Assembly: GCF_030056795.1 (NCBI RefSeq)
Contig: NZ_JASHKQ010000002.1
Coordinates: 1 to 64,000, forward strand
Origin: Rhodococcus sp. IEGM 1381
GTDB lineage: Bacteria; Actinomycetota; Actinomycetes; Mycobacteriales; Mycobacteriaceae
DNA: 64,000 nt
Direction: 5' to 3'
Positions 22,503 through 31,971 of this stretch are shown piece by piece. The first letter of the stretch is position 1. Every line of letters begins with the position of its first letter. Under the pieces are notes generated by a model. The model did not search any database. It worked only from the letters and a program-made list of their open reading frames with translations, and was not told where the DNA came from. The position numbers and the translations under genes are program-made.

Positions 22503-23957
22503 CTACTTCTTCTCGCGCCACTCCCGCTCGAACGGGAGCCGCCAGGCGTGCGGCGCGATGAGTTGATGAATTGCGTTGGGGCCCCACGATCCCGGTGAGT
22601 ACAGGCGCACCGGCGGCGGATCCGCGAGCAACGGCTCCGATACCTGCCACAGTCGTTCGATGCCCTCGGCAGTGGTGAAGAGCGTGTGGTCGCCGTACAT
22701 GGCGTCGAGGATCAACCGCTCATAGGCCTCGAGGACGTCGCCGGCGCGTTCGGTTTCGTGAATGGCGAACTGCATGCTGAGTTTGTCCAGGCGCATCCCG
22801 GGCCCGGGCCGCTTGCCGTAAAACGACAGCGACACCTTGGATGCGTCCGCCAGGTCGAAGGTCAGATGATCCGGGCCTTGAGCGCCGACCCCGGAACCGG
22901 CCGGGAACATACTCTTCGGTGGCTCTCGGAACGCTATCGAGATGATGCGTTGGCCTTCGGCGAGACGTTTCCCGCTACGGAGGTAGAACGGCACACCGGC
23001 CCAGCGCCAGTTGTCGATTTCGCATTTGAGGGCCACGAAGGTGTCGGTGTCGGAATCGGGCGCCACTCCTTCCTCCGATCGATATCCCGTATACTGCCCT
23101 CGCACAACATTTTTCGGTTCCAGCGGCACCATCGATCGGAAGACCTTGTTCTTCTCTTCACTGATCGCGCGGGGCTCGAGGGCCGTCGGCGGTTCCATCG
23201 CCATGAAGGCCAGCACCTGGAACAGATGGGTGACCACCATGTCCTTGTACGCGCCGGTGGATTCGTAGAACCCTGCTCGACCGTCGAGGGCGAGCTTCTC
23301 CGGGATGTCGATCTGCACGTGATCGATGAAGTTGCGGTTCCAGATCGGCTCGAACAAGCCGTTGGCGAAACGAAACGCCAGGATGTTCTGCGCCGGTTCC
23401 TTCCCGAGAAAGTGATCGATCCGGAAGATCTGGTCCTCGTCGAACGTTTCGTGCACCCGTGCATTCAAGGCGATCGCGCTCTCGAGGTCGGTGCCGAACG
23501 GCTTCTCCATGATGATCCGAGAACGCTTCACCAGATCTGCCGATGCGAGCGTATCCACCACTGCGAGTGCAGCTCTCGGCGGAACGGACAGGTAGTGCAG
23601 CCGTTTGGAGCTTCCCCCGAGTTCGATCTCGGCCTCGGCGACGGCCTCCCCCAGCGCCGCCGGTCCTGCTTTCTGCGACACGTAGGTCAGTCGCGAGGCA
23701 AAACGACTCCATTGCTCGTCTCCGACTTTGCGACTCGAGTGGGTGTTGATCGATTCGCGAGCGAGAGCGCGGAATTCATCGGTCGACATCTCTTCGAGCG
23801 ATGTGCCGACGACGCGGATGTTCGGTGCGAGCTCGGACAATGCCAGGTGCATCATTCCGGACAGGAGTTTTCGTTTGGCCAGGTCTCCTGTCGCCCCGAA
23901 CAGCACGACGACCTGGGGTGGAAGTTCGGAGGCGGTGTCTGTCCGGCGCGAAGTCAC
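22503..23957 (-). CDS. zwf: Glucose-6-phosphate dehydrogenase
   Basis: Zwf oxidises glucose 6-phosphate with NADP (or F420-independent NAD) at the entry of the pentose phosphate path. The Rossmann start is [17 protein letters not shown] and the substrate/catalytic motif is [18 protein letters not shown] 23957 gives a normal 484 residues; the frame runs open to 24086 but the added part is encoded by a triple repeat and looks non-coding. No opcA, tal or tkt neighbours are here, so this may be a second zwf separate from the main pentose-phosphate operon. Confidence 0.92.
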   Translation of the reverse strand: MTSRRTDTASELPPQVVVLFGATGDLAKRKLLSGMMHLALSELAPNIRVVGTSLEEMSTDEFRALARESINTHSSRKVGDEQWSRFASRLTYVSQKAGPAALGEAVAEAEIELGGSSKRLHYLSVPPRAALAVVDTLASADLVKRSRIIMEKPFGTDLESAIALNARVHETFDEDQIFRIDHFLGKEPAQNILAFRFANGLFEPIWNRNFIDHVQIDIPEKLALDGRAGFYESTGAYKDMVVTHLFQVLAFMAMEPPTALEPRAISEEKNKVFRSMVPLEPKNVVRGQYTGYRSEEGVAPDSDTDTFVALKCEIDNWRWAGVPFYLRSGKRLAEGQRIISIAFREPPKSMFPAGSGVGAQGPDHLTFDLADASKVSLSFYGKRPGPGMRLDKLSMQFAIHETERAGDVLEAYERLILDAMYGDHTLFTTAEGIERLWQVSEPLLADPPPVRLYSPGSWGPNAIHQLIAPHAWRLPFEREWREKK

Positions 23958-23993
23958 AGTGGAAATAGTGGCACCGATCCTGCCGACGTGCAC

Positions 23994-24038
23994 TTCGGCA
24001 GAACGGCGCACTTCGGCAGAACGCGCCTTTCGGCAGAA
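23994..24038. repeat. Three direct repeats TTCGGCAGAA upstream of zwf
   Basis: Exact copies at 23994-24003, 24012-24021 and 24029-24038, spaced 18 and 17 bases, in the 82-bp gap between the YcaQ-like gene and zwf. The spacing and position before the zwf start suggest a regulator-binding site. Confidence 0.6.
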
Positions 24039-24039
24039 T

Positions 24040-25248
24040 TCAGCGCAACGCTGCCACGAGGTCGCCCCGCTCACCCACCACCACACGTTCGAGTTCGAGC
24101 CAGTCGGCCATCTCCCGGAGAACGTCCCGCAGTCGTGGAGCGATGTCGCGCGCGTCGCGGTCCCCCTCGACGTACGCCGCGACGACGTGCAGTTCGGATT
24201 GCGCCCGCACCGCCTTCAGGTCGACGCGTGCCACCAAGTGGCCGTCGAGCAAGAAGGGAAAGACGTAGTAACCGTGAATCCGCTTGTGCTGCGGGGTGTA
24301 GATCTCGATGCGGTAATGGAACCCGAAGATCCGCTCCACTCGCGGCCTGAAGAAAATCATCGGATCGAACGGGCACAGCAGGGCGGCCGCCGTTGCGGTT
24401 CGCGGTGTTCTGGCGTCTCGATGCAGGTAGGCCGGCGCATTCCACCCTCGGACCGACACCTGCTCGAGAACGCCGTCTTCCACCAAGTCGGCGATCGCGG
24501 CCTTGGACTGCTTCTGGGAGAGCCGATAAAAATCCCGTAGGTCCGGCTCGGTACCGATTCCCAGTGCGCGAGAGGACTTTTCGATCAGCGCCCGCACCGC
24601 ATCCGATTCTTCGACGCGCCGGCGCAGCACGGCTTCGGGAAGCACCCGTTCGCTGAGGTCGTACTGCCGAACGAACCCGGACCGTGCCGGCACGCTCACC
24701 ACTCCGGCAGCGAAGAGTTGCTCGCAGACGACCTTGACGTCGCTTCGATCCCACCAGGGCCCCTTGCGCCCGGCCTTCTCGACGTCCAGATGCTTTTCTA
24801 TCTCACCCGCACTGGCCGCGCCGTGCTCTCCGATCACGGCGAGAACATCGTCCACCAGCGTGGGTTCACGGTCGAGAATGCGGGCGGCTCCACCCCATCG
24901 ACCGTGTCGATACAACTCCATGCGCCACCGCATCAGCGGCCAGTCCTCCACCGGCAGCAACGCTGCCTCGTGCGCCCAGTACTCCACCATCCGTCGGGGT
25001 CGTCGCGCCGTGTCGGTCCAGGCAGCGTCGTCGACGATTGTTCGGTCGTAGGCACCGACGCGGCTGAATGCCGGCGCGTAATGCGCTCGGACCACCACCG
25101 ACACCGAGTCGATCTGCAGCAAACCGGTGGTCTCGATGGCTGCGTGAACCGCGGCCTTGCTAGCCGGCCGAGTACGCGACCGCCTCGATGCCAACCCTTG
25201 GGCGGCCAGAGCGGTGCGACGAGCGGCCGCTGCACTCATCTCCTGCAT
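24040..25248 (-). CDS. YcaQ/AlkX-type winged-helix DNA glycosylase
   Basis: A 402-residue HTH_42 family protein. E. coli YcaQ and Streptomyces AlkZ remove bulky N-alkyl lesions and interstrand cross-links. The catalytic-type QxD motif is present in [15 protein letters not shown], with three tandem winged-helix regions and the closing strand-rich domain ([26 protein letters not shown]). The start [18 protein letters not shown] is uncertain by three codons. Its stop lies 82 bp before zwf. Confidence 0.82.
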   Translation of the reverse strand: MQEMSAAAARRTALAAQGLASRRSRTRPASKAAVHAAIETTGLLQIDSVSVVVRAHYAPAFSRVGAYDRTIVDDAAWTDTARRPRRMVEYWAHEAALLPVEDWPLMRWRMELYRHGRWGGAARILDREPTLVDDVLAVIGEHGAASAGEIEKHLDVEKAGRKGPWWDRSDVKVVCEQLFAAGVVSVPARSGFVRQYDLSERVLPEAVLRRRVEESDAVRALIEKSSRALGIGTEPDLRDFYRLSQKQSKAAIADLVEDGVLEQVSVRGWNAPAYLHRDARTPRTATAAALLCPFDPMIFFRPRVERIFGFHYRIEIYTPQHKRIHGYYVFPFLLDGHLVARVDLKAVRAQSELHVVAAYVEGDRDARDIAPRLRDVLREMADWLELERVVVGERGDLVAALR

Positions 25249-25283
25249 CGGACCACCTTGTCACGGCCCACCGACACGGCGGG

Positions 25284-25400
25284 TCAGGTGCTGAACAGGT
25301 TCGCTGCCTTGAGGATAAGTTCGTACAGTCCGTAGGCGAACGGCACGGCAACCCACGCCCATGCGGCCACCATCGTGACCTGCTTCTGTCCGCCGCTCAT
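25284..25400 (-). CDS. MFS transporter small subunit
   Basis: A 38-residue single-span protein: MSGGQKQVTMVAAWAWVAVP, then FAYGLYELILKAANLFST. Its ATG overlaps the stop of the OFA transporter by 4 bp (ATGA). Tiny proteins of this kind regularly follow oxalate/formate-antiporter-like MFS genes in actinobacteria and are taken to be accessory subunits; the function is inferred from that linkage. Confidence 0.8.
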   Translation of the reverse strand: MSGGQKQVTMVAAWAWVAVPFAYGLYELILKAANLFST

Positions 25401-26758
25401 GCCTTCGCTCCTGTGGTGGATGCAGAATCCGAGTGGTCGGATTCGTGGAATTTCGACGCCACCGGTTTGATGGCTTCGTTGGCCAGGAACCCGACGACCA
25501 ACAATCCGATCATCACGTAGAAGGCCGGGAGGTATCGCGCGGTGGTTCCCGGCTCTCCTGCGTCGGCGATGGCGTTGACGATCAGTGGCCCCAGAACACC
25601 TGCCACGGACCATGCGGTGAGCAGTCGTCCGTGAATTGCGCCCACCTGGTACGTACCGAAGAGGTCCTTGAGGTAGGCCGGAACGGTCGCGAATCCCGCG
25701 CCGTAGAACGACAGGATCAACAGTGCCGACACCATGAAGAGGATCTTGTTCGTGTTGGTGAACAGTGCGATGTACAGGTAGAGCAGCGCGCCGACACCCA
25801 GATACATCCGGTAGATGTTCTTGCGGCCCACCGCATCGGACACCGACGACCAGACGAATCGTCCGATCATGTTGGTCAGCGAGAGGAAGGCGACGAACCC
25901 GGCGGCCGCAGCAGCCAGAGACTCCGGCGAGGTCGCGTCGGGAAAGAAGTCCTGATAAATGCCCGAGCCTCGCTCGAGGATTCCGATGCCGGCAGTGACG
26001 TTGAAACACAACACAACCCACAACAACCAGAACTGCGGAGTCTTGACGGCATTCGCGGCCGACACGTTGTGCGTAGAGATCATCGCCGACGCGGCCGGCG
26101 GGGTCCATCCGGCCGGTGTCCACCCTTCGGCGGGCACTCTGATGAGCGCGACTCCCAGCGCCATGAACACCGCGTATCCGACGCCCAGGGTGAGGAACGT
26201 CTTGGCGATCGAACCATCGGTGAAGCCGCCGAAGTTCACCATCAGTTGGCTGGTGAGCGGTGACGCGATCAGTGCCCCACCACCGAAGCCCATTATGGCG
26301 ATACCGGTGGCCATTCCCGGCCTGTCCGGGAACCACTTCATCAGCGTCGACACGGGCGAGATGTATCCGATTCCGAGGCCGATACCGCCGACGAACCCGT
26401 ACCCGAAGATCACCAGCCAGAACTGGCCGAGTGCCATGCCGAGTGCGGAAATGAGCAGTCCCGATACGAAGAAGACCAGAGAAACGGCCATCGCCCAGCG
26501 CGGACCGTTCTTCTCCACTCTGGTCCCGAAGATTGCGGCCGACAGTCCGAGCATCACGATGGCGAGCTGGAACGGAATCGCAGTGACGGTTCCGCTGAGT
26601 CCCAGGGCATCGGGCTGCGAGATTGCGTTCTTGAATACGCTCCATGCGTACGCAGATCCGATCGCGAGGTGGATCGACAGTGCTGCCGGCGGTATCAACC
26701 AACGGCTCCACTCGGGCGTGGCCACGATCCTGGAGCGGTCGAGAATGGGGAGGGTCAT
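25397..26758 (-). CDS. OFA-family (oxalate/formate antiporter-like) MFS transporter
   Basis: A 453-residue major-facilitator protein with twelve predicted membrane segments. Features of the OFA group are AIGSAYAWSVFKNAI near the N-terminus, the loop GTRVEKNGPRWAMAV and the MKWFPDRPGMATGIAIMGFG loop between segments 4 and 5. It should move a monocarboxylate or dicarboxylate; the substrate is unknown. ATG 26758 follows AAGGGAT. It is coupled by ATGA to the small subunit gene. Confidence 0.85.
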   Translation of the reverse strand: MTLPILDRSRIVATPEWSRWLIPPAALSIHLAIGSAYAWSVFKNAISQPDALGLSGTVTAIPFQLAIVMLGLSAAIFGTRVEKNGPRWAMAVSLVFFVSGLLISALGMALGQFWLVIFGYGFVGGIGLGIGYISPVSTLMKWFPDRPGMATGIAIMGFGGGALIASPLTSQLMVNFGGFTDGSIAKTFLTLGVGYAVFMALGVALIRVPAEGWTPAGWTPPAASAMISTHNVSAANAVKTPQFWLLWVVLCFNVTAGIGILERGSGIYQDFFPDATSPESLAAAAAGFVAFLSLTNMIGRFVWSSVSDAVGRKNIYRMYLGVGALLYLYIALFTNTNKILFMVSALLILSFYGAGFATVPAYLKDLFGTYQVGAIHGRLLTAWSVAGVLGPLIVNAIADAGEPGTTARYLPAFYVMIGLLVVGFLANEAIKPVASKFHESDHSDSASTTGAKA

Positions 26759-26912
26759 CGAAATCCCTTGGTATCGAGAGCGGTACAAAGATCGACTAAT
26801 CCCCTGCAGTCAAACACGAGCACCGCCCTGCCTGCTCACAATCGGACGTAGTTTCTTCGCCGAACTCACTTCTTCGAGCCGCGCATCCTCGAGGCCGCGT
26901 ATTCTAGGGACA

Positions 26913-27365
26913 GTGGATATCGAACGGTGGCGCAGCAGATTGCCGGTGAAGCGGGCCTCGGACGGCGAGGTGATCGGGTGGACTGTCGTACACAGCTCGA
27001 GTGGATCGACTCCGCACGACGAACACGACGAGGGATATCTGGTCGATGCCGTCAATCCGGTGGGAATCACTGTTGCGCAGGGTGTGTCGTTGGAGGACGC
27101 GATTGCCGCCCTGGAAGAACGCGGACTGGCATCACTGTCGTTGCCGCACTGGACGAAAGCCCCACTGCCTCTGCAGTCAGAGACCGATCTCCTCACCCCG
27201 CAGGATGATTGGCAGTGGCGTCGGGTGCTGATGACGCAACTCGACGACAACCGAGTGTGGATCAGACCCGCGTACCCGAGTTGGCCGGAACGGCTCCTGG
27301 AAATTCCGTTGTCGATCCCGGCCGACGACGTTCTGCGACCCCACTCCCCCGCCGATTCCGACTGA
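26913..27365 (+). CDS. Hypothetical protein, 150 aa
   Basis: I do not recognise this protein. It starts at GTG 26913 (VDIERWRSRLPVKRASDGEV) and contains a beta-rich first half (GWTVVHSSSG, GYLVDAVNPVGITVAQGVSL) and a closing segment with many Trp (QDDWQWRRVLMTQLDDNRVW). High-GC third positions show that it is a host gene. It is divergent from the OFA transporter and ends before a hairpin shared with the flavodoxin fragment. Confidence 0.6.
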   Translation: MDIERWRSRLPVKRASDGEVIGWTVVHSSSGSTPHDEHDEGYLVDAVNPVGITVAQGVSLEDAIAALEERGLASLSLPHWTKAPLPLQSETDLLTPQDDWQWRRVLMTQLDDNRVWIRPAYPSWPERLLEIPLSIPADDVLRPHSPADSD

Positions 27366-27384
27366 GTCAGTAGTTTTTCGGAAC

Positions 27385-27418
27385 AGACCTCGAGTTTTCG
27401 TAACAGACTTCGAGGTCT
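27385..27418. terminator. Inverted repeat between convergent genes
   Basis: AGACCTCGA and its exact complement enclose 16 bases that contain TTTTCG. It lies 20 bp after the 150-aa gene and 51 bp after the stop of the convergent flavodoxin-like fragment. Confidence 0.6.
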
Positions 27419-27468
27419 TGGCCCGGCTGCGTCAACCCTGGTTCCTCCACGGGCATTGCCGGCACTCT

Positions 27469-27708
27469 TCAGTCGGACAGGCCAGCCGAGACCGTGCCGC
27501 CCAGTTCGTAGCAGCGCTCGCGCGCCGCCTTACCTCCGTCGGCGAGGTGCAGGGTGCCGAACACCCTCTCCAATCCCCAGCCCGACGCGATGGTCTCGAC
27601 ACCGCGTGCAGCACCCACGGTGTCGTTGTTGCCGTGAATCCATGCGCCATAGGGCTTTCCGGCGACGGCGTCCAGGCATGGGTAGTAGACCGTGTCGAAG
27701 AAGTGCTT
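27469..27708 (-). pseudogene. Flavodoxin/NAD(P)H-FMN-reductase-like gene, 3' half (cut by the prophage)
   Basis: Reading leftward from the attachment core, 79 codons give KHFFDTVYYPCLDAVAGKPY and AWIHGNNDTVGAARGVETIA and end at TGA 27469. They continue the 5' half at 47413-47195 in frame, so the intact protein would be about 150 residues with the flavodoxin-like sequence SGALKHFFDTVYY. A phage-derived TAG stands directly before the core in this frame, so this half cannot be translated from the phage side. Confidence 0.9.
27702..27708. repeat. Left attachment site core
   Basis: AGTGCTT (AAGCACT on the coding strand of the host gene), identical to 47194-47200. Host sequence lies to its left and phage sequence to its right. 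The serine integrase should exchange strands within this core. Confidence 0.85.
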
Positions 27709-27763
27709 CTATGTTCGCCCAAACCGTATGTCGCGACCAGCGGTTTTGCCGTACCGTTAGCCA

Positions 27764-27815
27764 TGCACCGGGTGTAACCACCACATGGGGATGTGCCAGA
27801 GGAACACCCGGTGCA
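27764..27815. repeat. 12-bp inverted repeat before the left-end membrane gene
   Basis: TGCACCGGGTGT at 27764-27775 and its exact complement at 27804-27815, 28 bases apart, 15 bp before the ATG at 27830. It could be a terminator for leftward phage transcription or an operator of the rightward gene. Confidence 0.6.
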
Positions 27816-27829
27816 CTTAAGATTCAGAC

Positions 27830-28441
27830 ATGTTGCTAGCTCAAGCGCCGGTTCAAGAAATCATTGTGCAGTCTAAAACGCCCTGGTGGACCATTGGTTC
27901 TGCTGTGCTCGTTGCCCTCATCGGTTGGTTCGTGATTCACCGGACCAGCAAAACAAGGGACCTAGAGAATTGGCGAAGAACAACGATCACCACTGCGGTT
28001 GCCGAACTAATTGAAAAATCCGATTCATACAACCTCACGAAAAATAACCTGCTAGGCCCAAATTTTCCACGAGGCGATGCATTGATGGTTCAGCTCGAAA
28101 AACTTCTTGTAGCGCTGGACGGAATGAACTCAAAAATGATCATATTGAGCATATGCGGAAGTAAAGTTGTGCATGCCAGGGCAGAAGAAATCTACGAATT
28201 CAATAAAACAGACGACGGCAACAACATTATTCCATTCGTAAACGACTACCTGAATGACCCAACGAAAAGTATCGACTCGATACGTAAGGCAGCTGAGAGC
28301 TACACGACAGATGAAGCAAAATTGAGACTAATTTACGATCAACTGATATATGAAGCACAGATCGCAACTGGAGTAAAAAAGAAACGCAGAATCAAGTTAC
28401 AACTAAATTCAGACACGCCTCAAAACCGTCACAGTTCTTAG
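27830..28441 (+). CDS. Membrane-anchored protein at prophage end (possible lysogenic-conversion gene)
   Basis: A 203-residue protein and the only substantial rightward gene of the element. After a short N-terminus it has one membrane segment at about residues 18-38 (WWTIGSAVLVALIGWFVI). A Lys/Arg-rich junction and a long, mainly helical cytoplasmic domain follow, ending GVKKKRRIKLQLN. I do not recognise the domain. Position at the far end from the integrase, opposite orientation and one membrane anchor are typical of genes expressed from a prophage, for example superinfection exclusion; this is inference. The ribosome-binding site is weak. Confidence 0.7.
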   Translation: MLLAQAPVQEIIVQSKTPWWTIGSAVLVALIGWFVIHRTSKTRDLENWRRTTITTAVAELIEKSDSYNLTKNNLLGPNFPRGDALMVQLEKLLVALDGMNSKMIILSICGSKVVHARAEEIYEFNKTDDGNNIIPFVNDYLNDPTKSIDSIRKAAESYTTDEAKLRLIYDQLIYEAQIATGVKKKRRIKLQLNSDTPQNRHSS

Positions 28442-28496
28442 TTTCTAATAGATATCGAAGTACAGATCAGAGTAAGACCCACCGGGAACAATGCAT

Positions 28497-29012
28497 TTAA
28501 GATTCGAGATAATCCGCTGCTGCTCGTAGACGCTGGGGATCGTCGCGCATGAACCCGATTGCTACGTTGCACGCCGAACAGAGCAAACCTCTCACGCATT
28601 GACCGCATGAAGTTCTACCGGGACAACACGAATGATTATGGTCTATATGCAGACTTCTACCATCAGAGTTCGTACCACCACAGATTTTGCAACCGTGATT
28701 TTGATCTTGGAGCATTTGCAAGAACGCGTCTTCTTTTAAACCATATCTATGATTTCGACTGTTTCTCTTTTTTCTAGTCTTCTCAGCTACCGCTTTGATT
28801 GGGTCTGATCGTCGAGCTTTATCGTACCCGCGACATTGCGAATTTCGCCTCAATCTGAAATCTTCGTCATTGGCTAATCTATCGCGTTGACGCTTATTTC
28901 TGCGCTCACGATGACAATCTCCGCATCTAGGGTTTCTACCACCGATGCAAGATTGCTGCACCGGATACTCTTCTAACTCTTTCTCAACTTTACATGCCTT
29001 ACATACTCTCAA
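28497..29012 (-). CDS. Zinc module plus recombination endonuclease VII-like protein
   Basis: A 171-residue protein. Residues 1-40 form a Cys4 zinc module (CKACKVEKELEEY, then RCGDCHRERRNK). Residues 80-171 match phage endonuclease VII: CKICGGT, then LHIDHNHSCC and CGQCVRGLLCSACNVAIGFM with the His-Asp-His/Asn metal site. T4 endonuclease VII resolves branched DNA before packaging. It stands alone after the terminator at 29041-29073. It shares its C-terminal half with the 40999-41805 gene and its Cys4 module with three further genes. Confidence 0.85.
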   Translation of the reverse strand: MRVCKACKVEKELEEYPVQQSCIGGRNPRCGDCHRERRNKRQRDRLANDEDFRLRRNSQCRGYDKARRSDPIKAVAEKTRKKRNSRNHRYGLKEDAFLQMLQDQNHGCKICGGTNSDGRSLHIDHNHSCCPGRTSCGQCVRGLLCSACNVAIGFMRDDPQRLRAAADYLES

Positions 29013-29040
29013 CCATGTTCACTACTTTCTAAACAAAAAT

Positions 29041-29073
29041 GTCCACCTCTGGCCATGACACACAGAGGGGGAC
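29041..29073 (-). terminator. Rho-independent terminator of the tail operon
   Basis: Read leftward, GTCCCCCTCT pairs with AGAGGTGGAC (one mismatch) around a 13-base loop and is followed by ATTTTTGTTT. It lies 78 bp after the stop of the 939-residue tail gene and separates the structural genes from the endonuclease VII gene. Confidence 0.75.
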
Positions 29074-29151
29074 AAGAATAGAAAGTTCTAAGCTGAGACC
29101 TTCGCAGTAGTCATGGTTACTGGGTTAGTTCAAGTATATCAAAATAGCGCA

Positions 29152-31971
29152 TCAATATCTGTCGCTGTAAATATCTTGATAACCCGCGCCAATGATGACT
29201 GTTTCAATCGAGGGAACCCATGCCACACCTGATGATTCTCTCGTAAAGTACAGCTCTAATCGAACATGATTATCAACAAATGACCATTCCATCTTTCTGA
29301 TAAAACAAGTGTGCTGCTCGTTCTTCCAGATGATTTTGACCGCATCGAAGATGTCCAGCTCGGACAGACGCTTCAAGTCATAGAAGTTGTCAGGAATGAT
29401 CATCACTCTCGAAATCTTGTTCTTAGCTAGAACGTAATCGTCCATGATTGCATCTGCCCAATCGTGGAAACCTGGTCCTAGTTCTTCATTTCTGATGTCT
29501 TCCATCTTTCCGGTCCCGCGTACAACCGTGAAGTTGGCTTCTCTGGGACCGAATGAACGAATTGACTGCTGGTCGTACCACCACTGAGATGTCTCGTTGA
29601 ACGTTTGAATCGGTTCGATATCTGCGGGTAGCTCCGAATCAACAGTTCTGTCTTTCAGATCTTCCAAATCCAAACGATACTCACTAGGCTTCACCTGGTT
29701 GATGACTTCTTCTGTGTCGGTGCCTTTGTCCAATCGTGAATAGCTGATGTCACCTGTGGCGTATCTATCGGACAGAATAAGCTTAGGTTCAACGCTGACC
29801 GATGACTTGTACTGAATGGCATTGAATCTGTCGACATACACGAAACCCTTGTTTGAGTTTCTGACCGCTGCAAAGCACTCTTCGACCTTCATCCCGTCAA
29901 CAAATGCAGACGGTTGATTCTTAGCGCTATCGGTTTTGTTCTTCCATGAACCGGATACTTCGACGCCATTGATGAAGGAAGACTCTCCCAGACCGTTAAG
30001 CATCGGACCGTACTCACCGGGCAGATCGTAGAGATATTTTCCATCTGTATCTGCCAACGCCCTATGTGCATCTTCGACAGTGACTTCGATGAACGGCTTA
30101 TTGAGATAATCGAACTTGACTCTGTAGTCACGGATCATCCCGGTAAAGATTGTGTTGTAGCTAGCTGTACCGTTTGCAACTTTGCTGGAGCCGTAATGGT
30201 TCATCAGAAGTCGTACTCTTTTGCCCGGCATGAGAAGCGAAGAATCTGCAAGCTCATCGGAGACGAACGCTATCTGAAGCTTGCTTATGCCGTATTCATT
30301 TCTGACCGCAATGATGTTGTTGACCGGATCGCTAACATCACTCCACTCGATACGCTCCAAAGTTGTCTGAGTCTCATTGAGAGAGTCATAGCTGATTGCT
30401 TTGCATGACTCCACCCAGAATGGATTTGACGAAACAAGTTCGATCTGTCCTGTAGCCGATTCGACCGTGATTGTCTTACGCTCCCCCGCCGATGCAGTCC
30501 ATGTGCCGATCAATGAGCCACGAACCTTGTTGATTGACGTGTAGATGTCCAGAGATACGGCTGAATTGTTCCCGAAGAATGTCAACGCTTTCGGTCTAAT
30601 CATGTTTTCGAAGTACTTGCGATTCTTCAAAGCAACACCTGTTGCACTCAAAGGATGCCTGTAGGTATTCTGTTCCGACTGCGGCAATTCGACCTTGATG
30701 AACAGAGGGTCTGCATTGCTGGTACCGAAATAAGCTGCTGCTGTACCTGCACGTTCGTTGTTCTCGAATGTTCCCGATGCGTATTCGTTCACAGCAGTCT
30801 GTTTCAATGTTGCAACGAAATAGACTTGATCGATATTTGCAGGCACAACAATATCGTTTGCTTGAGCCGGAACCGTGTAAGTGATCATGCTGCGGCTGGT
30901 TGTTCCCGATGTCTGCAACGCAGATTCATAGAAAGCTAGTTCCAAATCCAAATCATGCTCACCGTATTCATCCGATGTTTTACCTTTGCCCCACACTGCA
31001 AATCTCACATTCATAGCGGTAGCCAAATCTTCCTCTGTTCGCTCCTGCGTTCCTGTTCTACGCACATAGAGAGTTCCACCAAAGTTCAAAAGCATTCCCG
31101 CTTCCACCGGATATGGAATCTTCGACTGAGCCAAGATCGGACCCAGGCTAACCGATGTATATTTGGTCACATTGTTGTCACCTGATGGTGTTGCGTCCAC
31201 TTCGACTTGTGTCAAATAATCTGTTCCTGATGCCTTTCTCACCGTCACATCAGTTGATGTAGAACCGGACCATGTTGCTGTGACACGAGACATTCCTAAA
31301 GTTTTCTTCTTACCATCGGGCATTACGTAGATGCCTGTTGATGTTTCATAGATTCTGGTGTCCTCCGCAAAGACAAGATCATTGGCAAAATCAACAACAC
31401 CTGGTTTAGCTTTGGCAAAGGAAACATAGCTGTTCGATCCCCCGCTCAGAGTCACCGATAGATTGTTTCTGACTCCAAAGAACATGCTGTAGAACTTTGT
31501 CCATACTTGAATCTTGATGACATCGCCCGCTTTGACATCAAGAATATGGCTACCGCTCAGGGTTGTTGTGTGACTCGATGATGTCTTCACCACCGCGCCA
31601 TTGACCACGATTCGTACCGCTGATGAGTAGTTCACCCAGATACCACCGACCAACGCCAAACGAACACTGATCTTCGCTCTCTGCGCCTGGCCTACAACCA
31701 GACCGTTGTTGCTGATGACTGTTCCCGCAAAGCCTGATCGAGCTACCCAACCGGTGATGTCCTGCCATGTGTCGTACGGCAATGTCTGATTACCGTTTTT
31801 GTTCATACCCATAGGTACAGTTGCAGAAGCGGGAAGATCGTAAGACAAATCCTTGTCATACATACCGTTGCTGATTGCAATTCCATCAGGTACCGCTACA
31901 TCTTCACGCTGCTGCTCGATCTGAACTTTGACGCTGTTGAAACCGTTGATGATTCTGGTTGGCATTTTCAT
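29152..31971 (-). CDS. Large minor tail / receptor-side tail protein
   Basis: A 939-residue protein that starts in a TAATG overlap with the tape-measure gene. The N-terminal 450 residues are beta-rich and fibre-like (VRLALVGGIWVNYSSAVRI, many Ser/Thr). The C-terminal half resembles siphoviral distal-tail/Tal proteins, with RVRLLMNHYGSSK, FTGMIRDYRVKFDYLNKPF and a closing strand-rich domain. It is the only large gene after the tape measure, so one polypeptide probably serves as both tail tip and host-binding protein. I see no peptidase or lysin motif. Confidence 0.75.
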   Translation of the reverse strand: MKMPTRIINGFNSVKVQIEQQREDVAVPDGIAISNGMYDKDLSYDLPASATVPMGMNKNGNQTLPYDTWQDITGWVARSGFAGTVISNNGLVVGQAQRAKISVRLALVGGIWVNYSSAVRIVVNGAVVKTSSSHTTTLSGSHILDVKAGDVIKIQVWTKFYSMFFGVRNNLSVTLSGGSNSYVSFAKAKPGVVDFANDLVFAEDTRIYETSTGIYVMPDGKKKTLGMSRVTATWSGSTSTDVTVRKASGTDYLTQVEVDATPSGDNNVTKYTSVSLGPILAQSKIPYPVEAGMLLNFGGTLYVRRTGTQERTEEDLATAMNVRFAVWGKGKTSDEYGEHDLDLELAFYESALQTSGTTSRSMITYTVPAQANDIVVPANIDQVYFVATLKQTAVNEYASGTFENNERAGTAAAYFGTSNADPLFIKVELPQSEQNTYRHPLSATGVALKNRKYFENMIRPKALTFFGNNSAVSLDIYTSINKVRGSLIGTWTASAGERKTITVESATGQIELVSSNPFWVESCKAISYDSLNETQTTLERIEWSDVSDPVNNIIAVRNEYGISKLQIAFVSDELADSSLLMPGKRVRLLMNHYGSSKVANGTASYNTIFTGMIRDYRVKFDYLNKPFIEVTVEDAHRALADTDGKYLYDLPGEYGPMLNGLGESSFINGVEVSGSWKNKTDSAKNQPSAFVDGMKVEECFAAVRNSNKGFVYVDRFNAIQYKSSVSVEPKLILSDRYATGDISYSRLDKGTDTEEVINQVKPSEYRLDLEDLKDRTVDSELPADIEPIQTFNETSQWWYDQQSIRSFGPREANFTVVRGTGKMEDIRNEELGPGFHDWADAIMDDYVLAKNKISRVMIIPDNFYDLKRLSELDIFDAVKIIWKNEQHTCFIRKMEWSFVDNHVRLELYFTRESSGVAWVPSIETVIIGAGYQDIYSDRY

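Noticed and set aside
22686..24350. 554-codon open frame on the + strand opposite zwf and the YcaQ-like gene
   Set aside because: It spans two genuine minus-strand genes and their gap, with low-complexity Arg/His composition.
27418..27777. 119-codon + strand frame over the left attachment site
   Set aside because: It crosses the host-phage junction and opposes the flavodoxin-like 3' half, which reads perfectly in the other direction.
29152..31971. Endolysin fused to the large tail protein
   Set aside because: No amidase, muramidase or peptidase motif is seen; the sequence is fibre-like and tail-tip-like throughout.
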